Assembly (NCBI GenBank): GCA_007135435.1
Contig: SLIW01000168.1
Span: 1 to 10,110, forward strand
Origin: Natronomonas sp.
Lineage (GTDB): Archaea; Halobacteriota; Halobacteria; Halobacteriales; Haloarculaceae
Length of the DNA stretch: 10,110 nucleotides
Direction: 5' to 3'
Both the position numbers and the translations under genes were made by a program. The notes beneath the pieces are model-generated. The model was given only the letters and a program-made list of their open reading frames with translations, did no database searches and was not told the DNA's origin. Below, piece after piece: positions 1 through 6,480 of this stretch; position 1 is the first letter of the stretch, and every line of letters starts with the position of its first letter.

Positions 1-1
1 C

Positions 2-1060
2 GACACCGGCCGGTGGCAGGCCGCCTCCGAGACCCTCGAGACGGTCGACTTCGCGGACGCGACGGACGTCCTGGCGGCGCGGGGCTGGCAGGATCGGGGC
101 TTCGAGGGGACCGACGGCGTCGGCGTCGAGGCGGCGCGGTCGGCGGCCACCGGTCGCGAGCGCGAGGGCGCCATCCCAGGGGGCTTCCGGGTCGACACGG
201 ACGAGGGCGAGACCGTCCCCCGGGGTGCGACCGGGATGTCCCTCGGCGCCGGGCTCGGGATCGACGACTTCGACGCGGTGGCGGCGCTCGGCGAGCGGTG
301 CAACCGCCTCGGGATCGACCTCATCGACGCGGGCAACGCCGTCGCCTGGTCGATCCGGGCCGCCGACGCCGGGCTCGTCGACCGGGACCTGTCGTTCGGG
401 GACCCCGCCGCCGCAGGGTCGCTCTTCGAGGAGATCGCGACCCGGGGATCACCCCTCGGCGACGCCCTCGCCGACGGCGTCGAGGCCGCGACGGACCGCC
501 TCGGGGGCGGCGAGTTCGTCCCGGCGGTGAAGCGGATGACGCTCCCGGGGTACGACCCCGGCGGCGAGCCGACCATGGCGCTCGCGTACGCGACGAGCGA
601 CCGTGGGGCGTGCCACCGCCGGGCCAGACCCGTCGAGCGCGCCGTCTTCGATGATCCGTGGGGCCCACGCCGGGCCGCGACGGAGGTGATCGCGGCCCAG
701 GACGCCCGCGCCGTCCGCTGGAGCCTCGTCGCCGACGACTTCGCCGGGGAGGCCCTCGACGTCCCCGCGTGGCTCGCGGCCGTGGGCGCGCCGCACGGCG
801 ACCTCGAGCGGACCGGCGAGCGCATCTGGAACCTGGTCAGGCTGTTCAACGTCCGGGAGGGGCTCGACCGGCGCGACGACGCCCTGCCCCCCGCGCTGGT
901 TGGCGATGAGGGCGTCGACCCCGACCAGTTCGCGGCGATGCTGGACGCCTACTACGCGATCAGGGGCTGGGGTCGGTCCGGACGGCCGACCCCCGAGACG
1001 GTGCGCCGCCTCGACCTGGCGGACGTCCGGGACGATGCCACGCCGCTCGACGGGGAGTAG
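2..1060 (+). CDS. Aldehyde:ferredoxin oxidoreductase family protein, C-terminal part (5' end outside window)
   Basis: The frame is open from the window's left edge and ends at TAG, giving 352 visible residues; the N-terminal pterin-binding domain lies upstream. Family features are the stretch around visible residues 88-112 (GIDDFDAVA, then CNRLGID, which matches a DxxGL(C/D) pterin motif), ATSDRGACHRR (about 198-206), GERIWNLVRLFNVREGL and the C-terminal YYAIRGWG. Known AORs oxidise aldehydes to acids with a tungsten bis-pterin cofactor and pass electrons through a [4Fe-4S] cluster to ferredoxin. Oddly, the only visible cysteines are Cys100 and Cys204. The CxxCxxxC cluster motif, expected around residues 40-60, is absent, and the fourth ligand (Cys494 in the Pyrococcus furiosus enzyme) falls in RWSLVADDF with no Cys. 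The family call is firm. Whether it works as a ferredoxin-linked oxidoreductase is uncertain. It converges on the beta-helix gene with 59 bases between the stops. Confidence 0.88.
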   Translation, partial: DTGRWQAASETLETVDFADATDVLAARGWQDRGFEGTDGVGVEAARSAATGREREGAIPGGFRVDTDEGETVPRGATGMSLGAGLGIDDFDAVAALGERCNRLGIDLIDAGNAVAWSIRAADAGLVDRDLSFGDPAAAGSLFEEIATRGSPLGDALADGVEAATDRLGGGEFVPAVKRMTLPGYDPGGEPTMALAYATSDRGACHRRARPVERAVFDDPWGPRRAATEVIAAQDARAVRWSLVADDFAGEALDVPAWLAAVGAPHGDLERTGERIWNLVRLFNVREGLDRRDDALPPALVGDEGVDPDQFAAMLDAYYAIRGWGRSGRPTPETVRRLDLADVRDDATPLDGE

Positions 1061-1119
1061 ACCGGCACGTTCGTCGATCGGCCACCGGTCCGACCTCGCC
1101 ACCGGCTTCCTCGATCGAT

Positions 1120-2508
1120 TCAGCCGCCGAACGGGAACGGCGGCGAGCGCGTCGAGATTGTTCGTTCGACCTGGGCCGTTGCCTCGACGAACTTGATCGG
1201 CTCGCCCCTGACCTCGATGACGCTGTCGGTGACGGTGTTGTCGTTGGAGCGGTGGAACTGGATGCCATCGCGGTCGGCGCCGGACTGGTAGACCAGCAGG
1301 TCGCGGATCTCACCGCCGTCGCGGTCGGAGATCCGGATGGCGGCCGCGCCCTCGGCCCGACCCGTCACCGTGAGGTCGGCACACGACACCCTGGGCGGCG
1401 ACGCCCCCTCGGCGACGACCCGGTCGGGCGTGGTGATCCGGACGCCGTAGACGCCGTCCGCGTCCACCCGGACGTGGGTGTCCCGAATCTCCAGTGCCGC
1501 GAGCCCGGTCCCGAGCACGATGGCGCCATCGCTGTGGGTGACGTCCAGCATCTCCACGCGGCACCCCTCGACCACCACCGGTTCGCTCTCCTCGCGTGGC
1601 TCGTAGTCGGTGGCCCTGATGCCCCGCATGTTCGGGAAGTCACGGGGGGCGTCGTCGCAGCGGACGTGCGCGTCGCGAACGATGGACCCACCCCGGACCC
1701 GGACGCTGGCGATGCCGTTGTTCGCGAAGTAGCCGCCGTCGACGTTGACCGTCCCCGCCGGGGGATCGCCATACAGGCCGTTGTCCGGGAAGCCCTCGAT
1801 GTGGCAGTCCCTGACCGTGAGGTCGCCCTGGTTGCTGTTCCCGACGTACAGACCGGTCGCGATCGACTCCGCGGTACCCCCGTCGGGGAACGCGAGCCGC
1901 TCGACGGTCCCCTCGCCGTCGGGGTCGGTGATGTCCACGCGGATGGGGCCGGGACCTTCCTCCAGCCGACCGATCACCGAGACGTCGATCACCTCGAGTC
2001 CGTCGTCGACGACCACCTGCAGCGCCCGGCCCCCGACCGACTCGGTGTAGTCGAACGTCAGGCCCGCGACGAGGGCGTCGCGCCCCCCGTCGACGTTGAG
2101 CAACCTGGTCGCCTCGTCGGCCGGCGGAACGATGGTCGCGTCTTCACCGACGATGCCGAACCCGGTGAGGTCCGGCTCCCACCAGATGTCGTCCACGTAG
2201 AACCGGCCCTCCGAGAGGTAGAGGAGGGTGTCGTCGTCGGCGAACTCATCGAGGAACGGTCGGATCGACTCCTCGCCAGTCGGATCGGCCCCTTCCTCGA
2301 CCAGGTCGACGACCGTCTCGAACTCGTCGCCCCGGGGGACCCCTTCCTCGTCGTCGGGGTCCCGCTCGTCGGCGTCTCGCTCGTCTGCGTCCCGGTCGTC
2401 GGCCCGGTCGTCTTCGACCCCGTCGTCCCCTCCGGGCAGGACGCCCCCACATCCCGCCGCGGCCGCCGCGCCGACGGCTGCCGCTGACAGGACTGTTCGT
2501 CGACGCAT
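1120..2508 (-). CDS. Tat-exported lipoprotein with predicted right-handed parallel beta-helix
   Basis: 462 residues. The N-terminus is a twin-arginine signal (MRRRTVLS, then an Ala-rich hydrophobic stretch) ending in a lipobox AAGC, so Cys20 should be lipidated and the protein held outside the membrane. Residues about 27-56 form an Asp/Glu/Arg linker with an imperfect RDADERDADERDPDDE repeat, a likely flexible tether. From about 60 to 450 the chain is a series of short strands with repeated V.GC.V, I.DTHV and NDNTVTDSVIEV patterns, typical of pectin-lyase-like parallel beta-helices. No catalytic site can be identified, so substrate and activity are unknown; cell-surface carbohydrate binding or processing is one option. 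The ATG at 2508 fits both the signal peptide and a TATA-like element about 32 bases upstream. It stands alone, convergent with the AOR-family gene. Confidence 0.85.
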   Translation of the reverse strand: MRRRTVLSAAAVGAAAAAGCGGVLPGGDDGVEDDRADDRDADERDADERDPDDEEGVPRGDEFETVVDLVEEGADPTGEESIRPFLDEFADDDTLLYLSEGRFYVDDIWWEPDLTGFGIVGEDATIVPPADEATRLLNVDGGRDALVAGLTFDYTESVGGRALQVVVDDGLEVIDVSVIGRLEEGPGPIRVDITDPDGEGTVERLAFPDGGTAESIATGLYVGNSNQGDLTVRDCHIEGFPDNGLYGDPPAGTVNVDGGYFANNGIASVRVRGGSIVRDAHVRCDDAPRDFPNMRGIRATDYEPREESEPVVVEGCRVEMLDVTHSDGAIVLGTGLAALEIRDTHVRVDADGVYGVRITTPDRVVAEGASPPRVSCADLTVTGRAEGAAAIRISDRDGGEIRDLLVYQSGADRDGIQFHRSNDNTVTDSVIEVRGEPIKFVEATAQVERTISTRSPPFPFGG

Positions 2509-2534
2509 GTTACCCAGCGTAGACTACCAGGGGG

Positions 2535-2545
2535 TATTGTAATTT
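2535..2545 (-). promoter_or_regulatory. TATA-like promoter element for the beta-helix lipoprotein gene
   Basis: On the minus strand this AT-rich block reads AAATTACAATA inside otherwise GC-rich sequence. Its centre is about 32 bases before the ATG at 2508, so transcription would begin only a few bases before the start codon, giving the leaderless or near-leaderless mRNA common in haloarchaea. Confidence 0.5.
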
Positions 2546-2649
2546 CCGTGGTATCACGTGGATGGGGAAGCGGAACGGTGGTAGGAGAACGCTAATAGGC
2601 CGGCCCTCGGTTCCGGTTGCGGCCCGTCCTGGTGGACGACGCGTGCCGA

Positions 2650-2949
2650 TCAGCTGAGCATCCCCGTCACCTGGATGCCCTCCCAGGTCTGCTCGCCCTT
2701 GTCGGTGAGAGCGTAGAGTCGCCCCTTCTGCTGCTCCTCGGGGACGATGAGCTCGACGATGTTACGGTCCTCCAGTCGTCGGAGCGCCCGCGAGATGTGC
2801 GTGATCCCGAGCTCGGAGGCGTCGGCGATCGTCGTCGGCGTCGCCGGGCCGCTCGAGAGGTTCCGCAGGACCGCGACGCGGTACTTCGAACTGATGACGT
2901 AGCCGATCGCGTCCCAGTCCACCGACCGTTTGGAATCTGAGTCTGCCAT
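2650..2949 (-). CDS. Small winged helix-turn-helix transcriptional regulator
   Basis: 99 residues starting MADSDSKRSVDWDAIG. The body is a compact winged helix: first helices with YRVAVLRNL (about 22-30), a helix-turn-helix from TPTTIADASELGITHISRAL to RRLEDRNIVEL, and a wing ending KGRLYALTDKG. This is the MarR/ArsR-like arrangement common in haloarchaea. The fold predicts sequence-specific DNA binding; no ligand-binding domain or metal-site cysteines are present, so the signal is unknown. The frame stays open upstream to a TTG at 3069, but that extension (PPFWDRVCRRPAVKRRALPPG and onward) is basic and proline-rich, unlike haloarchaeal protein, so the ATG at 2949 is preferred. No TATA box is seen just upstream of it. 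The gene appears monocistronic, and its target cannot be inferred from its neighbours. Confidence 0.82.
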   Translation of the reverse strand: MADSDSKRSVDWDAIGYVISSKYRVAVLRNLSSGPATPTTIADASELGITHISRALRRLEDRNIVELIVPEEQQKGRLYALTDKGEQTWEGIQVTGMLS

Positions 2950-3237
2950 CGTCGTGCTACGTGACCACCGGCTGCGCGCTCGTCGGTTCGCGCCCGGCGG
3001 GAGCGCGCGTCGTTTCACGGCCGGTCGGCGACACACCCGGTCCCAGAACGGTGGGTCCAGGCGCGGCAACCTCCTGCGTTCCCATACGCATCCTACCCAC
3101 AGGCGGATATGAAGGTGTTCTGCCTGATTGACTGCGCTTTGTTGATGGATGAATGATTGCTACCGTTCACCGACAGGTCGACACGCCGCTCACACGGCGG
3201 TAGCATACCGCTCGTGAGAACTTCGTGCGGATCCGGA

Positions 3238-3252
3238 CAGGTCGCCGACCTG
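3238..3252. repeat. Inverted repeat CAGGTC-GCC-GACCTG
   Basis: Perfect 6-bp arms with a 3-base spacer in non-coding sequence. It overlaps the second copy of GACAGGTC. It may be a dimeric regulator site or a small hairpin; in this GC-rich setting a chance occurrence is possible. Confidence 0.4.
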
Positions 3253-3311
3253 AACTATCCGACCGCGAAGATGTCGCCTGCGTGGTCGTTCTCTCGCTCG
3301 TGCAGGTAGTT

Positions 3312-3331
3312 CTGTCCCCTGACAGGTCAGG
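3312..3331. repeat. Overlapping inverted repeats CTGTC-N4-GACAG and CCTGAC-AG-GTCAGG
   Basis: CTGTC (3312-3316) pairs with GACAG (3321-3325), and CCTGAC (3318-3323) pairs with GTCAGG (3326-3331). The two pairings share bases, so as RNA they would exclude each other; as DNA the second is a near-continuous palindrome. It contains the third GACAGGTC copy. Function is unknown. Confidence 0.4.
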
Positions 3332-3485
3332 ACTCGCACGTGAAGGGTACGCGCACGGGTGGGTCAGCAGCGCCCGACACGTGATCGGCCGGTTTCGTCG
3401 GTGCGTGACCGGCCGCCACCGTCCGCCTGTGACCGGCCTCGTCGATCGGCCCGATCGGGATGTCAATACGGCCCGTTCGATGGCG

Positions 3486-3809
3486 TCACGGTGGCCTGAT
3501 CTCCACCTCGATCCCGTCGGCGATCGCCTCGAGGGTGATCTCGTAGCCGGCGAGGGTGAACGAGAGCCTCCCACCCTCTCGCGGCGTCCCGTCCGGTTTC
3601 TCGGCGAAGAGTCGCTCAATCGCGTCCGGATCCAGGACCTCGACCAGTATCGGCACATCCTCGACGTCGCTGTCCTCCAGGGCCGCCACGGCGAGCGGGA
3701 TCGTGGTACTCACCGAGTCGGCTCCGGCGAGGACCGTCCGGTAGGCCTCGCTGGCGTCATCGTACTCGAATCCCTCCGGCATCCTGGTGGGTGGGCCGTC
3801 GTCAGTCAT
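3486..3809 (-). CDS. HalOD1 output domain-containing protein
   Basis: 107 residues. The core (about 20-104) matches the haloarchaeal HalOD1 output domain: a helix with TTIPLAVAALEDSDVEDVP, the VEVLDPDAIERLF motif, then paired strands GGRLSFTLAGYEITLEA and IEVEI. HalOD1 domains are found only in haloarchaea, alone or attached to signalling modules, and are thought to act as outputs; no biochemical activity is known to me. There is no membrane segment or signal peptide, so it should be cytoplasmic. Its ATG overlaps the stop of the upstream acidic ORF as ATGA, which suggests translational coupling. It is the last gene of the minus-strand cluster. Confidence 0.85.
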   Translation of the reverse strand: MTDDGPPTRMPEGFEYDDASEAYRTVLAGADSVSTTIPLAVAALEDSDVEDVPILVEVLDPDAIERLFAEKPDGTPREGGRLSFTLAGYEITLEAIADGIEVEIRPP

Positions 3810-4060
3810 GCGTCGATGGTGGGCGGCCGGTTTTCGGGGAGGTTGGCCGATACGTGACGATGCCGTCCGGTCCGGGCCCCGCCGGTGTGGCCCTCGCCAT
3901 CGAATTCTTCGTCAGTACCGTCCTGGTCGGCGGCGTCCGGGTCGGCGTCTGGGTCGGCGTCCTGGTCGGCGGCGTCTCCATCGGCGCCGTCCTCGTCGGC
4001 ACCGTCCTCGTCGGCACCGTCCTCGTCGGCACTGTCCTCGTCGGCACCGTCGTCGGCCAC
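3806..4060 (-). CDS. Acidic low-complexity protein with DGADE repeats, coupled to the HalOD1 gene
   Basis: Read from the GTG at 4060 this gives 84 residues. The N-terminal part is ADDGADEDSADEDG-type repeats encoded by a 15-bp tandem repeat, then shorter Asp/Ala/Gln/Pro repeats (QDADPDADPDAADQDG), and a less repetitive tail ending NLPENRPPTIDA. Among the open frames in this stretch only this one is acidic, as expected in a haloarchaeon, and its TGA overlaps the HalOD1 ATG. The start is unsure: the frame stays open upstream through an ATG at 4210 to 4375, but that part is Arg-rich and unlikely to be natural protein. The GTG lies one base beyond the TGA (4062-4064) of the upstream short frame. 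No function can be assigned; a flexible acidic linker that has lost its partner domain is possible. Confidence 0.5.
   Translation of the reverse strand: MADDGADEDSADEDGADEDGADEDGADGDAADQDADPDADPDAADQDGTDEEFDGEGHTGGARTGRHRHVSANLPENRPPTIDA
3989..4048. repeat. 15-bp tandem repeat, four units
   Basis: Four consecutive copies of GTCCTCGTCGGCACC (3989, 4004, 4019, 4034), the third differing by one base, with a partial fifth after 4048 and degenerate GTCGGCGTC-type repeats from about 3925 to 3988. The unit is a multiple of three, so copy-number change adds or removes five residues (read on the minus strand as a GADED unit) without shifting frame. Confidence 0.9.
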
Positions 4061-4061
4061 A

Positions 4062-4182
4062 TCACGGCGGCGTCTGGGTCCGTACCCACACCTCGAGGAC
4101 GTGTTGCCCGGGGCGTGGTCCCCGCGCGGCCGGCCTCGGAGGGCTGTTCGGTCCCGACCCGGATAACGTACCGGGCGATCAC
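4062..4182 (-). pseudogene. Small gene with apparent one-base frameshift (unknown function)
   Basis: From the GTG at 4182 one frame reads MIARYVIRVGTEQPSEAG with high third-position GC, then about 26 codons in switches to poor codons and Arg/Pro-rich translation. At the same point the neighbouring frame becomes well behaved and reads PGQHVLEVWVRTQTPP before a TGA at 4062-4064. Removing one C from the CCCC run near 4110-4113 would join the two into a roughly 39-residue protein with two hydrophobic beta-like segments. The next ORF's GTG (4060) follows almost at once, so the original may have been coupled to, or continuous with, the acidic repeat ORF. I do not recognise the family. It could be a true pseudogene, a sequencing error, or chance; the codon-quality switch is the main argument. 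Confidence 0.4.
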
Positions 4183-4220
4183 GACCCGGGACGGCGGTCC
4201 TCGGTGTCATCCGTCCACGG

Positions 4221-4448
4221 CTAGGTCTCGCCGTGACGACGGCGAGTGAGGCCCGCCGCGGCGGTCGACAGACACCAGTAGGACACCGCCGCGGCGACGG
4301 TGAACGCCGCGATGTCGGTCTGGACCCGCGACGGCTCCAGGCCGGGTCCGTAGTAGTGCGCGGCGACGACGGCACCGACCCCCGCGGCCGACAGGAAGAA
4401 GAGGGCGAACGCGACCGCGCCGACCAGGGTCCGGGCCCAGCGCCTCAT
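4221..4448 (-). CDS. Small two-helix membrane protein
   Basis: 75 residues from the ATG at 4448. There are two predicted membrane helices, LVGAVAFALFFLSAAGVGAV (about 8-27) and DIAAFTVAAAVSYWCLSTAA (about 45-64), joined by a short loop HYYGPGLEPSRVQT; the positive ends MRRWAR and TRRRHGET suggest both termini are cytoplasmic. Family and function are not recognised. A TATA-like block lies about 28 bases upstream of this ATG. The same frame remains open to a GTG at 4670 with fairly good third-position GC, so a longer N-terminus is possible, but it would run into the amidase promoter and its first part looks non-coding. It is the first gene of the minus-strand cluster leading to the HalOD1 protein. 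Confidence 0.68.
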   Translation of the reverse strand: MRRWARTLVGAVAFALFFLSAAGVGAVVAAHYYGPGLEPSRVQTDIAAFTVAAAVSYWCLSTAAAGLTRRRHGET

Positions 4449-4471
4449 ATCCCGTCCCACGACGTCCGGCC

Positions 4472-4480
4472 ATTTCGTAA
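4472..4480 (-). promoter_or_regulatory. TATA-like element for the small membrane protein gene
   Basis: The minus strand reads TTACGAAAT, centred about 28 bases before the ATG at 4448, a spacing that suits a leaderless transcript. It is a weak match to the haloarchaeal TATA box and stands out mainly because the surroundings are GC-rich. Confidence 0.35.
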
Positions 4481-4643
4481 CGACACGCGTACCCTGGTAC
4501 GACCCGCATACCACCTGGTCGCCCCCGGACCCCGGCCAGTAGCGTCGCTCGACCTCGCCGTGGACGAACGCCGGTAGGTCCGCCGCTGTCTCACGGCCGA
4601 CCCTCGATCGCGGACCTCCGGGGTCCCGCCGGTGGCCCCCCGA

Positions 4644-4650
4644 TTTATGA
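4644..4650 (+). promoter_or_regulatory. TATA-like promoter element for the amidase gene
   Basis: TTTATGA lies within an AT-rich island (about 4642-4668) and is centred 30 bases before the ATG at 4677, predicting a start of transcription at or just before the ATG. A second AT-rich block CTATCTATAC (4657-4666) is too close to the start to be the main box. Confidence 0.5.
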
Positions 4651-4676
4651 TCCTTGCTATCTATACACACAGGGCG

Positions 4677-6230
4677 ATGTCCGAGTCACCACCCAACGTT
4701 CGGCCACCGACGCCCGAGGAGATCCGGGCGTACGCGCGGGACCACCACATCGAACTGACCGACGAGGAGGTCGCGGACTTCGCCGAGATCATCCCCGAGA
4801 CGCTGGCGGGGTACGAGCGTCTCGATCAGCTGCCCGACCACCGACCGGAGGTCCGGTACCACTCGCGGGATCCGGGCCACCGGCCGGGGCCCGAGGAGGA
4901 CCCGCTCAACGCGTTCGTCACGCGGTGCGAGGTCCGGGGTGCCGACGACGGGCCGCTCGCCGGCTACGAGGTCGGGCTCAAGGACAACGTCAACCTGGCG
5001 GGCGTCGAGATGACGCTCGGCTCGCGGCTCCTCGAGGGCCACGTCCCGTCGACGGACGCGACGATCGTCACCCGGCTGCTCGACGCCGGCGCGACCATCA
5101 CCGGGAAGCTGAACATGGAGGACATGGCGTTCTCGGGGAGCGGCGAGCTCTCGGCGACGGGCCCCGTGCGCAACCCGCGGAACCCCGACTTCGTGGCGGG
5201 CGGCTCCTCGTCCGGGTCGGCCGCGGCCGTCGGCGCGGGCGAGGTGGACGTCGCCATCGGCGGCGACCAGGGCGGCTCCATCCGCATCCCCGCGGCCTGG
5301 AGCGGCATCGTGGGCCACAAGCCGACCCACGGGCTCGTCCCCTACACGGGCATCGCCGGGCTGGGGCGGACGTTCGACCACGCCGGTCCGATGGCCGGCG
5401 ACGTCGAGGACTGCGCCCGGGTGCTGTCCGTGATCGCCGGTGCCGACGGTCTCGACCCACGGCAGGGTGCGGAGGTACCGACCGAGGACTACCTGGAGGG
5501 GCTCGGCACCGACCCCGCCGACCTGACCGTCGGGGTCCTCGAGGAGGGCTTCGGCCACGAGGCGAGCGAACGGGCCGTCGACGAGACCGTCCGCGAGGCC
5601 CTGGAGGCCCTCGAGGACGCCGGCGCGAGCGTCTCGGAGGTCTCGATCCCGATGCATCTCGACGGGCTCCCCATCTGGAACGCGATCGCGCTCGAGGAGA
5701 CCACGGCCACCGTCGACGGCGAGTGTGTCGGCTACCACGGCAAGGGGTTCCACGACACCCAGCTGGCGGAGGCGTTCGGCCGGGCCCGACGCGCGCAGGC
5801 GGACGACTACATCACGACCCTCAAGCTCGCGCTCGTCCTCGGGGAGTACCTCTCGGACCGCTACCGGGGCCGCTACTACGCGAAGGCCCAGAACCTGGCC
5901 CGCCTGCTCACCGACGAGTACGACGACGCGCTCGAACGGGTTGACGTCCTCGCGATGCCGACGACCCCACAGACGGCCCACGAGGTCGACCGTTCGATCT
6001 CCCGCGTGGAGGCCATCGAGCGGGCGCTGTCGATGCTCCCGAACACGGCCCCGTTCGACGTCACCGGCCACCCGGCGGCGTCCGTCCCGGCGGGTACGGC
6101 CGCTCCCGACGATCTCCCGGTCGGCCTCATGCTGGTCGGTGGGCGGTTCGACGACGCGACCGTGTTGCGGACCGCCCGCACGTTCGAGGAACACCTCGAC
6201 GTCGAGCAACACCTCGACGTCGAGCGGTGA
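4677..6230 (+). CDS. Amidase-signature family amidase
   Basis: 517 residues, full length for the family. It should hydrolyse carboxamides to acid plus ammonia with the Ser-cisSer-Lys triad: Lys102 in GYEVGLKDNV, Ser177 in GGSSSGSAAAV, and nucleophile Ser201 in AIGGDQGGSIRIPAAW. The GGDQGGSIR form, the N-terminal RPPTPEEIRAYA segment and ATGPVRNPRNP resemble the aliphatic/aryl amidases of nitrile-degrading bacteria such as Rhodococcus more than GatA of the tRNA amidotransferase; no gatB or gatC is nearby. There is no signal peptide, so it is cytoplasmic. The ATG at 4677 is chosen over one at 4632 because a TATA-like box lies between them and MSESPPNVRPP is a normal start. The substrate cannot be told from sequence, and no nitrile hydratase is in the window. 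The C-terminus carries a duplicated hexapeptide. Confidence 0.93.
   Translation: MSESPPNVRPPTPEEIRAYARDHHIELTDEEVADFAEIIPETLAGYERLDQLPDHRPEVRYHSRDPGHRPGPEEDPLNAFVTRCEVRGADDGPLAGYEVGLKDNVNLAGVEMTLGSRLLEGHVPSTDATIVTRLLDAGATITGKLNMEDMAFSGSGELSATGPVRNPRNPDFVAGGSSSGSAAAVGAGEVDVAIGGDQGGSIRIPAAWSGIVGHKPTHGLVPYTGIAGLGRTFDHAGPMAGDVEDCARVLSVIAGADGLDPRQGAEVPTEDYLEGLGTDPADLTVGVLEEGFGHEASERAVDETVREALEALEDAGASVSEVSIPMHLDGLPIWNAIALEETTATVDGECVGYHGKGFHDTQLAEAFGRARRAQADDYITTLKLALVLGEYLSDRYRGRYYAKAQNLARLLTDEYDDALERVDVLAMPTTPQTAHEVDRSISRVEAIERALSMLPNTAPFDVTGHPAASVPAGTAAPDDLPVGLMLVGGRFDDATVLRTARTFEEHLDVEQHLDVER
6190..6225. repeat. Exact 18-bp tandem duplication at the amidase 3' end
   Basis: AACACCTCGACGTCGAGC occurs twice back to back (6190-6207 and 6208-6225), just before the stop. 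It duplicates six residues in the protein, giving EHLDVEQHLDVER. The perfect identity suggests a recent in-frame slippage event. Confidence 0.95.
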
Positions 6231-6480
6231 ACGGTGCCTCGGGGGGTTTCTGCCCGCTCCCTTTCAGTCCCGCCCACGGCGACTGTCCCCCGGGTCTGGG
6301 CGTGACTTTCACGTGGTTCTCTGGACGACCTGTGCCGGTGGTGCCCCGAATAGAACACGAACACGACAGGACCACCACACGTCCGCGACATCCGGACTGT
6401 GGTCGGTGGCCGTCGACCTGGTTTCGATCGGTTCGCGCTCGCCACGAGCAATCCAGTCGACCTGTCGAACGGCCCATCCG

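Larger units (their letters stand above)
2950..3485. other. Gene-poor intergenic stretch with GACAGGTC repeats and short palindromes
   Basis: About 535 bases with no convincing gene. Frames open here translate to Arg/Pro-rich, non-acidic products typical of shadow frames. The AT-richer part near 3100-3165 could hold promoters for the flanking minus-strand winged-helix gene. The word GACAGGTC occurs three times (3172, 3236, 3321), two of them within small inverted repeats listed separately. Confidence 0.5.

Noticed and set aside
1252..2487. Long plus-strand open frame (411 codons)
   Set aside because: It lies antisense to the beta-helix lipoprotein gene. That gene has a Tat lipobox, a promoter and recognisable fold, whereas this frame has no recognisable motif; long antisense frames are common in GC-rich DNA.
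2950..3069. N-terminal extension of the winged-helix regulator from a TTG
   Set aside because: The extension is basic and proline-rich, the start codon is weak and the GGAGG touches it directly; the ATG at 2949 gives a normal acidic N-terminus.
3225..3857. Plus-strand open frame of 210 codons over the HalOD1 gene
   Set aside because: Its second half is the antisense of HalOD1 and its first half is basic, with no recognisable motif.
3925..4060. Possible CRISPR-like array
   Set aside because: The repeats are directly adjacent 15-mers without spacers and are in frame with an acidic ORF.
3791..4249. Plus-strand frame with VLVGT repeats resembling a membrane protein
   Set aside because: The hydrophobic repeat is the reverse reading of the 15-bp repeat that gives acidic sequence on the minus strand; the acidic reading and ATGA coupling to HalOD1 favour the minus strand.
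4632..4676. Earlier ATG for the amidase
   Set aside because: It would place the TATA-like box inside the coding region and add residues (MAPRFMILAIYTHRA) unlike amidase N-termini.
4686..6212. Minus-strand open frame of 508 codons
   Set aside because: Antisense shadow of the amidase gene, whose catalytic residues are all present on the plus strand.
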